From: Weissella koreensis KACC 15510
Lineage (GTDB): Bacteria > Bacillota > Bacilli > Lactobacillales > Lactobacillaceae
Length of the DNA: 64,000 bases
Assembly: GCF_000219805.1 (NCBI RefSeq)
Contig: NC_015759.1
Coordinates: 124,001 to 188,000 of the forward strand
Direction: 5' to 3'
Shown here one piece after another: positions 8,508 to 17,094 of this stretch (the stretch's first letter is position 1; each line of letters opens with the position of its first letter). The notes beneath the pieces are model-generated. The model saw only the letters and a list, made by a program, of their open reading frames with translations. It ran no database searches and was not told the DNA's origin. The position numbers were made by a program, and so were the translations under genes.

Positions 8508-10193
8508 TTACATCTCACTTGGTGCTTTAACTCCCAAAAGGCGCAAAGACTCAGTCAGATTATTTGATACCGCTTGTACAAGGGCTAAACGAGCATTCAA
8601 TTCATCATCTTCTACCAAGATTTTTGAATTAGCATAATACTTGCTAAAAGTACGTGCTAAGTTCAAAGCATATTTAGCAATCACTGATGGTTCACGATCA
8701 CGCCAGGCCCGACGAATAACTTCATTAAAAGTCCCAAGTAACTTAACTGTCTCCCAGACTTTTTCATCTGAAATTTCTAAGTGTTCTGGATCAATTTCTG
8801 GATTACCTGCTTTTCGCAAAATTGAGTGGGCCCGAGCATTAGCATATTGCACATATGGTCCAGTATCACCTTCAAAACGCACAACATCTTCTAGTTTAAA
8901 GTCAAAATTCAAAGTCCGTTCATTCATCAAATCATGGAAAACGACCGCTCCAGTTCCAACTTCATGAGCAACTTCTTCTTTATTTGGAAGATCAGGATTC
9001 TTTTCATTAATTTGAGCCAAAGCCAAATTTTCAGAATCAGCCAAAACATTCTTCAATAAAATAATTCGACCTGAACGTGTTGATAATTTCTTCCCATCAA
9101 CCGTAATCATTCCAAATACGATATGTTCAATATCGTCAGACCATTCATAACCCATTTCTTTCAAAATAGCTTTCAATTGTTCGAAATGTTCACGTTGTTC
9201 CCCACCAACAATGTAAAGAGATTTTACAAAGTTGTAGTTCTTCTTACGATAAGTCGCAGCAGCAAGGTCACGAGTCATATACAAAGTAGCACCATCGGTT
9301 CGTTTGATCATAGCTACATTTAAATCATAATCATCCAAGTTAACAACTTGCGCTCCTTGTGACTCAACTAGCTTTCCTTTTTCTTCCAAGCGATCGATCA
9401 CAGCTTCCATCTTATCGTTGTAGAAAGCCTCACCGTTGAATGAATCAAATTGAATATCCAAAGAATCATAGACATCCATAAACTCCTTTAATGATTCATC
9501 TCTAAACCATTGCCAAAGTTCCAAAGCCTCAGTATCGCCATCTTCTAGCTTTTTAAACCAAGCTCGACCTTGATCATTTAATTCTGGTTCATTTTCAGCT
9601 TTAGCATGGAATTCAACATAATAACGAACCAACGTATTAATTGGATCAGCTCTGACCTCAGCCTCTGAGCCCCATTGCTTGTAAGCAACAATCAACTTAC
9701 CAAATTGAGTTCCCCAATCACCTAAATGGTTAATTTTAATTGGTTGATAACCATTGGCTTTTGATATTTCTGCCAAAGAATTTCCAATGACAGTTGACCG
9801 TAAGTGTCCCATCGACATTGGCTTGGCAATATTTGGAGAAGACATATCAATTGTAATATGTCCTGCTTCTCCATCTGTATTATGCCCATAATTTTCATTG
9901 GAAATAATTTCTTTTAAGATATTCGCCCCAGCAGCCTTAGGATCTAAAAAGAAATTAACATAAGGTCCCATTGCAATAACTTTTTGATAATCACTAGTAT
10001 CCATTGCGTCAACTAAGTCACTTGCAATCAAATTGGGCGCTTTTTTTAATTCCTTTGCTAAGGTGAAGGTTGGGAAAGCATAGTCACCCTTGCTTGAATC
10101 TTTTGGAACTTCTATCTTGGCCTTTAACGTCTCAACATCTAAATCAGGTAAAATCGTTGACAATGTTGATGCTATTTTTACTTTATAATCCAT
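8508..10193 (-). CDS. argS: Arginyl-tRNA synthetase
   Basis: Class I aminoacyl-tRNA synthetase charging tRNA-Arg, 561 residues. The HIGH-type signature is in SPNIAKPMSMGHLRST (about 118-133) and the KMSKS-type loop reads KLSTRSGR, a usual variation in ArgRS. An N-terminal tRNA-binding domain (1-110) and the anticodon-binding domain (about 440-561, ending RLLGVKAPSEM) are complete. The gene follows the DUF2187 gene by 11 bp and ends at a strong terminator, so it is the last gene of the folC-murE-DUF2187-argS run. No T-box precedes it. Confidence 0.97.
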   Translation of the reverse strand: MDYKVKIASTLSTILPDLDVETLKAKIEVPKDSSKGDYAFPTFTLAKELKKAPNLIASDLVDAMDTSDYQKVIAMGPYVNFFLDPKAAGANILKEIISNENYGHNTDGEAGHITIDMSSPNIAKPMSMGHLRSTVIGNSLAEISKANGYQPIKINHLGDWGTQFGKLIVAYKQWGSEAEVRADPINTLVRYYVEFHAKAENEPELNDQGRAWFKKLEDGDTEALELWQWFRDESLKEFMDVYDSLDIQFDSFNGEAFYNDKMEAVIDRLEEKGKLVESQGAQVVNLDDYDLNVAMIKRTDGATLYMTRDLAAATYRKKNYNFVKSLYIVGGEQREHFEQLKAILKEMGYEWSDDIEHIVFGMITVDGKKLSTRSGRIILLKNVLADSENLALAQINEKNPDLPNKEEVAHEVGTGAVVFHDLMNERTLNFDFKLEDVVRFEGDTGPYVQYANARAHSILRKAGNPEIDPEHLEISDEKVWETVKLLGTFNEVIRRAWRDREPSVIAKYALNLARTFSKYYANSKILVEDDELNARLALVQAVSNNLTESLRLLGVKAPSEM

Positions 10194-10204
10194 CGACTTT
10201 TCTC

Positions 10205-10507
10205 CTAGTTCGTTTCTTCTGGCTTCTCATCCGTGGTTTCTTCTTCAGGCAATTCACGAGGAGCTGGGTTTTCAGTCTTAACTAAAATTTTTGTTTCACT
10301 CATTCGGGTAATTGCTCGTCGGTTATATTCAACCACAGTTGCATCGTCAGCTGGATCATTTTCAGTAATCATGACCAATAAGGCATGTTCGTATATTTTT
10401 TCAATAATTCCTTTAAAGGAATGTTCGAAATTAGCAAATGCGGGTGCTTCAACATAGTCACCAATATCAAATTCTGATGTATTTACAAGCGGTTCTTTTT
10501 TAGCCAT
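10205..10507 (-). CDS. DUF2187 family protein
   Basis: A 100-residue soluble acidic protein. The middle, GDYVEAPAFANFEHSFKGII through ITENDPADDATVVEYNRRAI, matches the pattern of the DUF2187 (YkvS-like) family, small KOW-like beta-barrel proteins of unknown function in Firmicutes. The tail is acidic and low in complexity (PREETT/EE repeats). It is placed between murE and argS, 83 bp after murE and 11 bp before argS. There is a TATAAT-like box in the 83-bp gap, so it may have its own promoter. I cannot assign a role. Confidence 0.75.
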   Translation of the reverse strand: MAKKEPLVNTSEFDIGDYVEAPAFANFEHSFKGIIEKIYEHALLVMITENDPADDATVVEYNRRAITRMSETKILVKTENPAPRELPEEETTDEKPEETN

Positions 10508-10590
10508 TCGTCAATCCTCTTTTGTTTTTGTATTTAATTAATTTTGTATAAAAATTCAACGCCAATCAACATATTATACCAATTTTTAGG

Positions 10591-12123
10591 TTAATTTTCC
10601 AGCTCTGAAACAACTCGTTGTGCAACATTCCAGTCATTTTCATATGGGGTATCCACCCCATTAACTTTTTGATATTCATCTAGACCTTTTGCTGCTATTA
10701 CTACAACATCATTAATTCCAGAAGCACTAATCGCTCGTTCAATAGCAAGCGAACGATCCATTTCTCTTAAAATTTCTACCTTTGGATTTATAATATTTTG
10801 TTCAATCTCATCCGCAATGGCTGAAGGATCTTCAAATTGAGGATCATCCGCCGTTAAAATGGCAACATCAGCTCCTTCACTTAAAGCTTTCCCAATGCCT
10901 GGGCGACGAGAAACCCCTTTATTTCCAGGAGCCCCAACCACTACGCGTAAGACCTTTACTGCTTCATTTGATCGTACGAATTTTAATAAGGCCGCAATTG
11001 AGGCATAGTTATGTGCATAATCCACATAGATTGTCCCATGCTTTTGCGTCGAAAACATTTGCATTCTTCCAGGAATTTGAACTTCTTCTAATCCAGCTTC
11101 AATTGCATCTGGATCAGCACCGACTAACCGACTTGCTAAAGCTGCCGCAGTGGCATTACTTTCGTTAAAATCGCCTGGCAAATCTAGATCATAATTTCCT
11201 TGAATATTTAGTCTTTGTGCCTGTTGATTCATTTCAATCAGATCAAAATTTGAACCGCTTAAATTAGCAGAATTTGTCCTAAATTCTAAGTCCGGTTTAA
11301 CTCCATCATCTTGTTGCGCTCCATAAAGCCAAATCCCATCACGAGGAATTAACTCTGTAGCTCGAGCCATCAATTCTGAAAAATGTTGACTTTCTGCATT
11401 CAAAATAATCTGATCAGAATGATCAATTAACATCATTTTATGTGCTAAGTAGTCTTCAAATGTCGGATGTTCATTTTCTCCGACATGATCAGGAGAAATA
11501 TTCAAAAAAATACCAACGTTATATCGGAGGCCATAAACCCGTCGCATTTTAAACGCTTGTGAAGAAACTTCCATCACCATATGTGTCATGCCATTATCAA
11601 CAGCTTCGCGCATTAATTTAAATAGATCTAATGATTCTGGTGTTGTCAAATGAGCACGGTAATGATTTTCTGGTTTTGGTCCAGTAATCTGACTAATTGT
11701 TGATGACAAGGCGACTTTATTATCTGTAGCATGTTTTAAAATATCATAAATCATGTATGTCGTTGAAGTCTTCCCTTTTGTTCCCGTCACACCAATTAAG
11801 TTTAGGGAACGTTGAGGATAATCATAATAAGTCATACTTAAAATACTCATAGCCGCCAAACTATCTTCAACATACCAGATTGGAATTGTTATATCATTTA
11901 ATACTGGCTTTTGTTGGGTAACAATTCCATTTGCCCCTTTTCGTAAGGCCTCTTCTAAATATTTAGCAGGTAATTCCCCTTTAATAATAAAAAGAGAATC
12001 TGATTCCACTTGCTTTGAATTATAACTAATCGTTTGAAAGACACGTTCTTGATCTTCTGGTGCCTGTACTAATAATCCTTCATCTGATAATACATTAGTT
12101 ATTTGCTCTGATGTTAATACCAT
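10591..12123 (-). CDS. murE: UDP-N-acetylmuramyl-tripeptide synthetase MurE (likely L-lysine type)
   Basis: Cytoplasmic Mur ligase that adds the third amino acid to UDP-MurNAc-dipeptide; 510 residues. The ATP site is GVTGTKGKTSTTYMI (about 110-124), followed by HLTTPESLDLF and the NISPDHVGENEHPT segment. The carboxy-proximal specificity motif reads DDPQ at 426-429 instead of DNPR, the motif that binds meso-diaminopimelate, so a Lys (or Orn)-type peptidoglycan is expected, in agreement with lactic acid bacteria. It lies 6 bp downstream of the FolC-family gene, another member of the same ligase superfamily. Being away from the dcw cluster is normal for this group. Confidence 0.92.
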   Translation of the reverse strand: MVLTSEQITNVLSDEGLLVQAPEDQERVFQTISYNSKQVESDSLFIIKGELPAKYLEEALRKGANGIVTQQKPVLNDITIPIWYVEDSLAAMSILSMTYYDYPQRSLNLIGVTGTKGKTSTTYMIYDILKHATDNKVALSSTISQITGPKPENHYRAHLTTPESLDLFKLMREAVDNGMTHMVMEVSSQAFKMRRVYGLRYNVGIFLNISPDHVGENEHPTFEDYLAHKMMLIDHSDQIILNAESQHFSELMARATELIPRDGIWLYGAQQDDGVKPDLEFRTNSANLSGSNFDLIEMNQQAQRLNIQGNYDLDLPGDFNESNATAAALASRLVGADPDAIEAGLEEVQIPGRMQMFSTQKHGTIYVDYAHNYASIAALLKFVRSNEAVKVLRVVVGAPGNKGVSRRPGIGKALSEGADVAILTADDPQFEDPSAIADEIEQNIINPKVEILREMDRSLAIERAISASGINDVVVIAAKGLDEYQKVNGVDTPYENDWNVAQRVVSELEN

Positions 12124-12129
12124 TGAAAA

Positions 12130-13431
12130 TTATCCCTCTTCCTCGTTAAAAATTGCTCTTAATGTATAAATTGATCCCGTCACAACAATTAAAGCATTCG
12201 ATGAAGCTCGATACTTACGGGCTAATTGTATTGCTGCACTAGGATCATCGGCAATTTCAACATCTATATTATTTTTAGTGTTGTGTAGACAATATGATGC
12301 CATTGCTTCAGCCGACATCCCCTCTTTTGACTCAGGGGTTACGGCAATAATTGTTGACGCGATACTAGCTACCAAATCAATTATTTCATGTGCATTTCGA
12401 TCATCCAATAACCCTAAAACAAAAACAGGTTTAAATGGTAAATGCCAAGCTTTAATTGAATCTCTTAATCCGCTAATTCCATCTAAATTACTAGCACCAT
12501 CATACAATATATTACGATCAGCAACATATTCCATCCGCCCAGGAATTGATATGTTAGATAAAGCTGCCATTGTCTTATCCTTGGACAATTGGAACCCTTT
12601 TTGCTGTAAATAATTAACGATTTGAAGCACCGTACTTAAATTACTAGCTTGATATGCTCCGGCCAATGGTAAATGAATATCAGGAATATCATCAATTTTT
12701 AATGATAATCCCTGTGGTGCAGTAGATAGAATCGTTATCTGAGGCAATGGGTAAGGGTTCCAAAATGCATGAACTGCATCAGTCTGTTCATGCAAAACTT
12801 TTTGAACATCATAATCTTGACCTGGGTAACTAACAATTAATGCACCTGGCTTTATAATTTTGGCATACTCATTAGCTACTTGTTTTAAAGTTGAGCCCGT
12901 TGAACAAATATTATCAACTGAAATTTTAGTATACGCAATTAAATAGGGGGTTCGGACCGCATTAGTGACATCATTACTTCCTCCTGGCCCCTCTTCTAAG
13001 ATTACAAATTGAGTATCTTGTTGTGCAAAATAAACTAAGGCGATCAGAACCCACCACTCAAAAGTGCTGAGTAGTGAAAAATCACCATCATGTTTTTTAA
13101 TTTGGAGTGTAATTTCATGAACAATTTTGACCACATCTTTTTGACCAATTGGTTGACCATCAATGGTGATCATCGTTAAATCATCTTGAATGGCTGGTGC
13201 CGAAAAATGGCCAACATGGTACTGACTCTCCTGTAGGATGCTTTTCAGCATAGTTCCTGTTGATCCTTTACCATTGGTCCCAGCAATATGAATAATTCGT
13301 AGCCGTTTATCTGGATTCCCTAACCACGATAAAATTTCGCTAATCATACCCACGCGGGCTAACGAAGGTTTTACAGCTTTCGCAGCTGTAATTTTTTTAT
13401 TAATTTTACTGTAATCTTCACGACCAACCAT
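12130..13431 (-). CDS. FolC-family ligase (folylpolyglutamate synthase-like, divergent)
   Basis: A 433-residue Mur ligase superfamily protein closest to folylpolyglutamate/dihydrofolate synthases, which add glutamate to folates. The ATP loop AGTNGKGST (50-58) and the GRMEYV motif are clear. Two family motifs are altered: the TSPHL-type segment reads SAPAI (77-81) and the GLGGRLDATN segment reads GPGGSNDVTN (148-157). Substrate may therefore differ from the standard enzyme. A longer frame opens at a TTG 12 codons upstream, but the ATG chosen is preceded by AAGGA and the upstream start would lie about 10 nt from a TATAAT box. It is the first gene before murE, DUF2187 and argS. Confidence 0.75.
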   Translation of the reverse strand: MVGREDYSKINKKITAAKAVKPSLARVGMISEILSWLGNPDKRLRIIHIAGTNGKGSTGTMLKSILQESQYHVGHFSAPAIQDDLTMITIDGQPIGQKDVVKIVHEITLQIKKHDGDFSLLSTFEWWVLIALVYFAQQDTQFVILEEGPGGSNDVTNAVRTPYLIAYTKISVDNICSTGSTLKQVANEYAKIIKPGALIVSYPGQDYDVQKVLHEQTDAVHAFWNPYPLPQITILSTAPQGLSLKIDDIPDIHLPLAGAYQASNLSTVLQIVNYLQQKGFQLSKDKTMAALSNISIPGRMEYVADRNILYDGASNLDGISGLRDSIKAWHLPFKPVFVLGLLDDRNAHEIIDLVASIASTIIAVTPESKEGMSAEAMASYCLHNTKNNIDVEIADDPSAAIQLARKYRASSNALIVVTGSIYTLRAIFNEEEG

Positions 13432-13564
13432 ATCATCACTATCCTTATTATTATTGTTCCATTTCAAAACTTCTTACCAAATTATACAATGTTTTGTCGA
13501 AAAAAAACGTTATTCACAAAAACTTCAAATTTAGAGCATTAAAATCACACATAATATGCAATAA

Positions 13565-13602
13565 AAGAGGATTGAAGTCATGCATAATTCTTCAATCCTC
13601 TT
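13565..13602 (-). terminator. Intrinsic terminator after htpX
   Basis: Perfect 13-bp stem (AAGAGGATTGAAG with CTTCAATCCTCTT) and a 12-nt loop, 42 bp after the htpX stop. The following U-run on the minus strand is short, so strength is uncertain but the stem is strong. Confidence 0.8.
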
Positions 13603-13644
13603 ATTAAATTAACATTAACTCTATGTGTTCAGTATACAAAAAAT

Positions 13645-14538
13645 TTATAACTTTTCAAGTGCTGCAATTCTTTGTTCCATCGGTGGATGAGTCGAAAATA
13701 GATTGTTCATCTTATCTCGACTTAAAGGATTACTAATATATAATCCTGCGCTCGATGGCGCGACATTATCTTCTTGCATAGGTTCGCTCTGCGATATTTT
13801 TTGTAAAGCTGAAATCAGCCCTTGCGGATTTCGTGTTAACTCAACAGCACCAGCATCAGCCAAATATTCGCGATTTCGCGAAATAGCAAGTTGGACAACA
13901 GTTCCCATAATAGGAGCTAAGATCAGTACCAGTAATGAAACAATTATACCTAAAATATTATTACTGTTATTGTCTTCATCGTCTCGACGTCCGCCACCCC
14001 AAAACATAAAATTAGTTCCAAAGTTAGCTAACAAGGCAATTACTGATGTTAAAGCAACTGCCAATGTTTGAATCCGAATATCATAATTTCGTACGTGCGT
14101 CATTTCATGAGCCATAACGCCTTCTAATTCTGTCCGATTTAATCGTTGTAGAATTCCAGTCGTGGCTGCAACTGCTGCATTTTTAGGATTATTACCAGTT
14201 GCAAATGCATTTGGCGAAGGATCATCAACAATAAAAACACGCGGCATTGGAACATTTGCTACTAAAGCCATATCTTCCACAATGTGCCACAGTTCTGGTG
14301 CATCATCTGGACCTTGCAACTCCTGAGCATGATTCATTTGCATTACAATATCAGTCGATTGGCTATAGATGTAACCAACATAAACAATTCCTACAACCAA
14401 GGTAATCATTAACCCCATAGACACTGATCGCCACATAAAGTAGCCCAAAGCCGCTCCTACAATTGCCAAAAAGATAAAGAATCCGATAAATAACAACACC
14501 GTTTTTCGCTTATTTTGACTAATCTGGTCATACAACAT
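13645..14538 (-). CDS. htpX: Membrane zinc metalloprotease HtpX
   Basis: M48-family membrane protease involved in quality control of membrane proteins; 297 residues. Two N-terminal membrane segments (about 17-37 and 40-58), the catalytic zinc motif HEMTH in MAHEMTHVRNYDIR near 145, two further hydrophobic segments (about 160-178 and 200-222) and the downstream Glu of the NREYLADAGAVEL segment are all present. It lies 2 bp after lemA; the lemA-htpX pair is conserved in many lactobacilli and suggests a shared envelope role. Confidence 0.95.
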   Translation of the reverse strand: MLYDQISQNKRKTVLLFIGFFIFLAIVGAALGYFMWRSVSMGLMITLVVGIVYVGYIYSQSTDIVMQMNHAQELQGPDDAPELWHIVEDMALVANVPMPRVFIVDDPSPNAFATGNNPKNAAVAATTGILQRLNRTELEGVMAHEMTHVRNYDIRIQTLAVALTSVIALLANFGTNFMFWGGGRRDDEDNNSNNILGIIVSLLVLILAPIMGTVVQLAISRNREYLADAGAVELTRNPQGLISALQKISQSEPMQEDNVAPSSAGLYISNPLSRDKMNNLFSTHPPMEQRIAALEKL

Positions 14539-14540
14539 AT

Positions 14541-15110
14541 TTATATTCCTTGATCATTAAATGAAACTTTTGGTGCGACTTTTTCCTCACTAGGAACTTC
14601 TAAGAAAGCAGACGGTTCAAAATGTCCCATCTTAGCAACAATTGAAGTTGGAAACATTTGAATCTTCGCATTGTAATTTGAAGTTGTTGAATTAAATAAT
14701 TGACGAGAATATGCAATTTTATTTTCAGTATTAGTTAATTCTTCCATCAAATTAGTATATTGCTGATTAGCTTTTAAATCAGGATAGGCTTCTGATAAAG
14801 CAAAAACAGATTTCAAAGCTGATGATAATTGATTAGAAACCTCCATAGTTGCTTCTTGATCATTTGCTGGAATCTCCATCAATTGGTTTCGCAAACCTAT
14901 TACTTTTTCCAAAGTACCTTGTTCATACTTGGCATAACCCTTAACCGTCTCAATTAAATTTGGAATCAAATCATTACGTCGCTTCAATTGAACATCAATT
15001 TGAGCCCATGACTCCTTAGTGTGCATCCGTGCTGAAACTAAGCCATTATAAATGACTACATAAGCAATCACTAATACTACTATTATTACAATTAAAATAA
15101 GTATACTCAT
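14541..15110 (-). CDS. lemA: LemA family protein
   Basis: A 189-residue protein with one N-terminal membrane anchor (about 2-22, all Ile/Val/Leu) and a helical bundle containing the family signature RRNDLIPNLIETVKGYAKYE near 45-64 and YPDLKANQQYTNLMEELTNTE near 108-128. LemA proteins are of uncertain function; in Listeria one yields a presented peptide. Here it is directly followed by htpX, the common pairing. A 25-bp gap separates it from the phosphoglucomutase gene, so all three may be cotranscribed. Confidence 0.93.
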   Translation of the reverse strand: MSILILIVIIVVLVIAYVVIYNGLVSARMHTKESWAQIDVQLKRRNDLIPNLIETVKGYAKYEQGTLEKVIGLRNQLMEIPANDQEATMEVSNQLSSALKSVFALSEAYPDLKANQQYTNLMEELTNTENKIAYSRQLFNSTTSNYNAKIQMFPTSIVAKMGHFEPSAFLEVPSEEKVAPKVSFNDQGI

Positions 15111-15135
15111 ATAAATTATTTATCCCCTTTAACTA

Positions 15136-16857
15136 TTAAAGATAAGTTGCAATCGTGGCTTGAATGGCAGTTAATTGATCATCAGCCTCAGCGGATGTTG
15201 CGCCTTTCGTCCCCACGTAAAACTTAATCTTTGGCTCAGTTCCTGAAGGGCGAACAGCTACCCATGAACCATCAGACAACCAATATTTCAATACTTCTGC
15301 AGTTGGTAATGTTATTTTTTGAACTGCCCCTGTTTGCATATCAGTTTCAGTTCCAGCTGCAAAGTCCTCGACCTTAATAACATTCAATGAACCAAAATGT
15401 TTAGGTGTTTCTTGACGGAATTTAGCAATTAATTGTTCAATTTGTTCTTTTCCATCAATACCCTTAAAGGTCAATGACTTAGTGTTTTCAACAAAATAAC
15501 CAAATTTTTCAAATAATTCTTGGACACCATCATAGACAGTTTTACCAAGTGATTTATAGTAAGCGGCCACTTCAGCCATCAAAATTGTTGCTTGAACTGA
15601 ATCTTTATCACGTGCAAACGGCTTTACCAAGTAACCATATGATTCTTCAAAACCAAAGAGAAAAGTATGATCATGGTTAATTTCATAATTTTTAATCTGT
15701 TCAGCAATATATTTAAATCCAGTCAAAACGTTAATAGTCTCAATCCCAAAGCTGGCAGCAATATCTGCAGCAAATTCTGAAGAAACGATTGACTTAACTA
15801 ACACCCCATTTTCAGGTAACTTATTAGCTTCCTTTTGAGCAGTTAAGATATAATTCATCAAAACTGCACCAATTTGATTACCCGTCAACATAACATATTC
15901 ACCAGATGGTTGACGTACGGCAGTTCCCATTCGATCAGCATCGGGGTCAACAGCGATTACTACATCAGCACCTTCTTGTTTAGCTAGTTCAATCCCCATA
16001 GCCAAAGCTTTTGGATCCTCGGGATTAGGTAATTCAACAGTTGGGAAATCACCATTTGGTTCTTTTTGTTCTGGAACCATTAATACATTTTTAAAACCTG
16101 CATTTTCTAAAGCTTGACCAGTAATCATCGCCCCAGTTCCATGCAAAGGTGAGTAGACTAACTTCATATCACGCCCAACAGTGTCGATTAATTCATGATT
16201 AATTGATACTGTTTTAACGTTTTCAAGATAAGCTTGATCTAAATCATCAGATAAATCTTGATATAAATCTTTAGCTCGTAAATCATCTAAGTTAGCCACT
16301 GGAACATTAAACATATCAACCTGTCGAATTGCATCAGTAATGATATCAGACTCTTTAGGTGGCATCTGCCCACCATCTTCACCATATATCTTATAACCAT
16401 TGTAGTTTTTAGGATTATGAGAAGCTGTAATCATAATTCCTGCATAAGTATTTAAATGTCTAACCGCAAATGATAGCTCTGGCGTTGGTCGAAGGCTTTC
16501 AAAGACGAACGCTTTGATACCATGCGCTCCCAACACGCGTCCTGCTTCTTGAGCAAATTCCTGTGAATAATGTCTTGAATCATATGAAATTGCTACACCA
16601 CGTGCTTTTATAGCGTCATCATTAAATGAATCAATTAACTGTGAAAGGCCTTCAGTGGCTTGACGAACAGTATAAATGTTCATCCGATTAATTCCAGCCC
16701 CAAGGATCCCACGCATTCCAGCTGTTCCAAAACTTAATGGTGTATAAAAAGCATCCTCTCGTTCACTATCATTTTGCATGTTAGCTAAATCAGCTTTTAA
16801 ATCGGCAGGTAAATCGTGCTTTTCTGACCAAATTTTATATGTTTCTTCCCAACTCAT
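15136..16857 (-). CDS. pgcA: Alpha-phosphoglucomutase / phosphomannomutase (PgcA type)
   Basis: Interconverts glucose 1-phosphate and glucose 6-phosphate, feeding UDP-glucose for teichoic acid, glycolipid and exopolysaccharide. At 573 residues it belongs to the large PgcA-type hexose phosphate mutases. The active-site phosphoserine loop is ITASHNPKNYNGYKIYG (about 142-158), the metal loop is DPDADRMG near 304-311, the sugar loop FEESYGY follows and the phosphate-binding loop is RPSGTEPKIKFYVG near the C-terminus. It starts a new transcription unit after the fakA terminator, with an extended -10 box upstream. Confidence 0.95.
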   Translation of the reverse strand: MSWEETYKIWSEKHDLPADLKADLANMQNDSEREDAFYTPLSFGTAGMRGILGAGINRMNIYTVRQATEGLSQLIDSFNDDAIKARGVAISYDSRHYSQEFAQEAGRVLGAHGIKAFVFESLRPTPELSFAVRHLNTYAGIMITASHNPKNYNGYKIYGEDGGQMPPKESDIITDAIRQVDMFNVPVANLDDLRAKDLYQDLSDDLDQAYLENVKTVSINHELIDTVGRDMKLVYSPLHGTGAMITGQALENAGFKNVLMVPEQKEPNGDFPTVELPNPEDPKALAMGIELAKQEGADVVIAVDPDADRMGTAVRQPSGEYVMLTGNQIGAVLMNYILTAQKEANKLPENGVLVKSIVSSEFAADIAASFGIETINVLTGFKYIAEQIKNYEINHDHTFLFGFEESYGYLVKPFARDKDSVQATILMAEVAAYYKSLGKTVYDGVQELFEKFGYFVENTKSLTFKGIDGKEQIEQLIAKFRQETPKHFGSLNVIKVEDFAAGTETDMQTGAVQKITLPTAEVLKYWLSDGSWVAVRPSGTEPKIKFYVGTKGATSAEADDQLTAIQATIATYL

Positions 16858-16917
16858 ATTATTTCTCCTAGTTCTAACTAATCTTTATCGTATTACATCT
16901 TTGAAATTGTTTACATT

Positions 16918-16926
16918 ATTATATCA
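16918..16926 (-). promoter_or_regulatory. Extended -10 promoter element of the phosphoglucomutase gene
   Basis: Minus-strand TGATATAAT is a full extended -10 box (TGN before TATAAT), about 60 bp upstream of the start codon and downstream of the fakA terminator. No good -35 box is seen at 16-18 bp. Confidence 0.5.
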
Positions 16927-16993
16927 CAGCACTATTAGTACCACTATCCTGACATGTATTAATTAGTAAAACATTATAAATGCAGCTTAAAGC

Positions 16994-17033
16994 AAAAAAG
17001 CAAATTAGACAAAATATGTCTAATCTGCTTTTT
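16994..17033 (-). terminator. Intrinsic terminator after fakA
   Basis: Twelve-bp stem with one G-U pair (GCAAATTAGACA at 17000-17011 with TGTCTAATCTGC at 17017-17028), flanked by A-runs and U-runs on both sides, 62 bp past the fakA stop. Confidence 0.85.
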
Positions 17034-17094
17034 AAAATTTAATGTTATTAATAACTTTTAACATTATATTCTTTTTATTTAATTGAAAAGTTAG

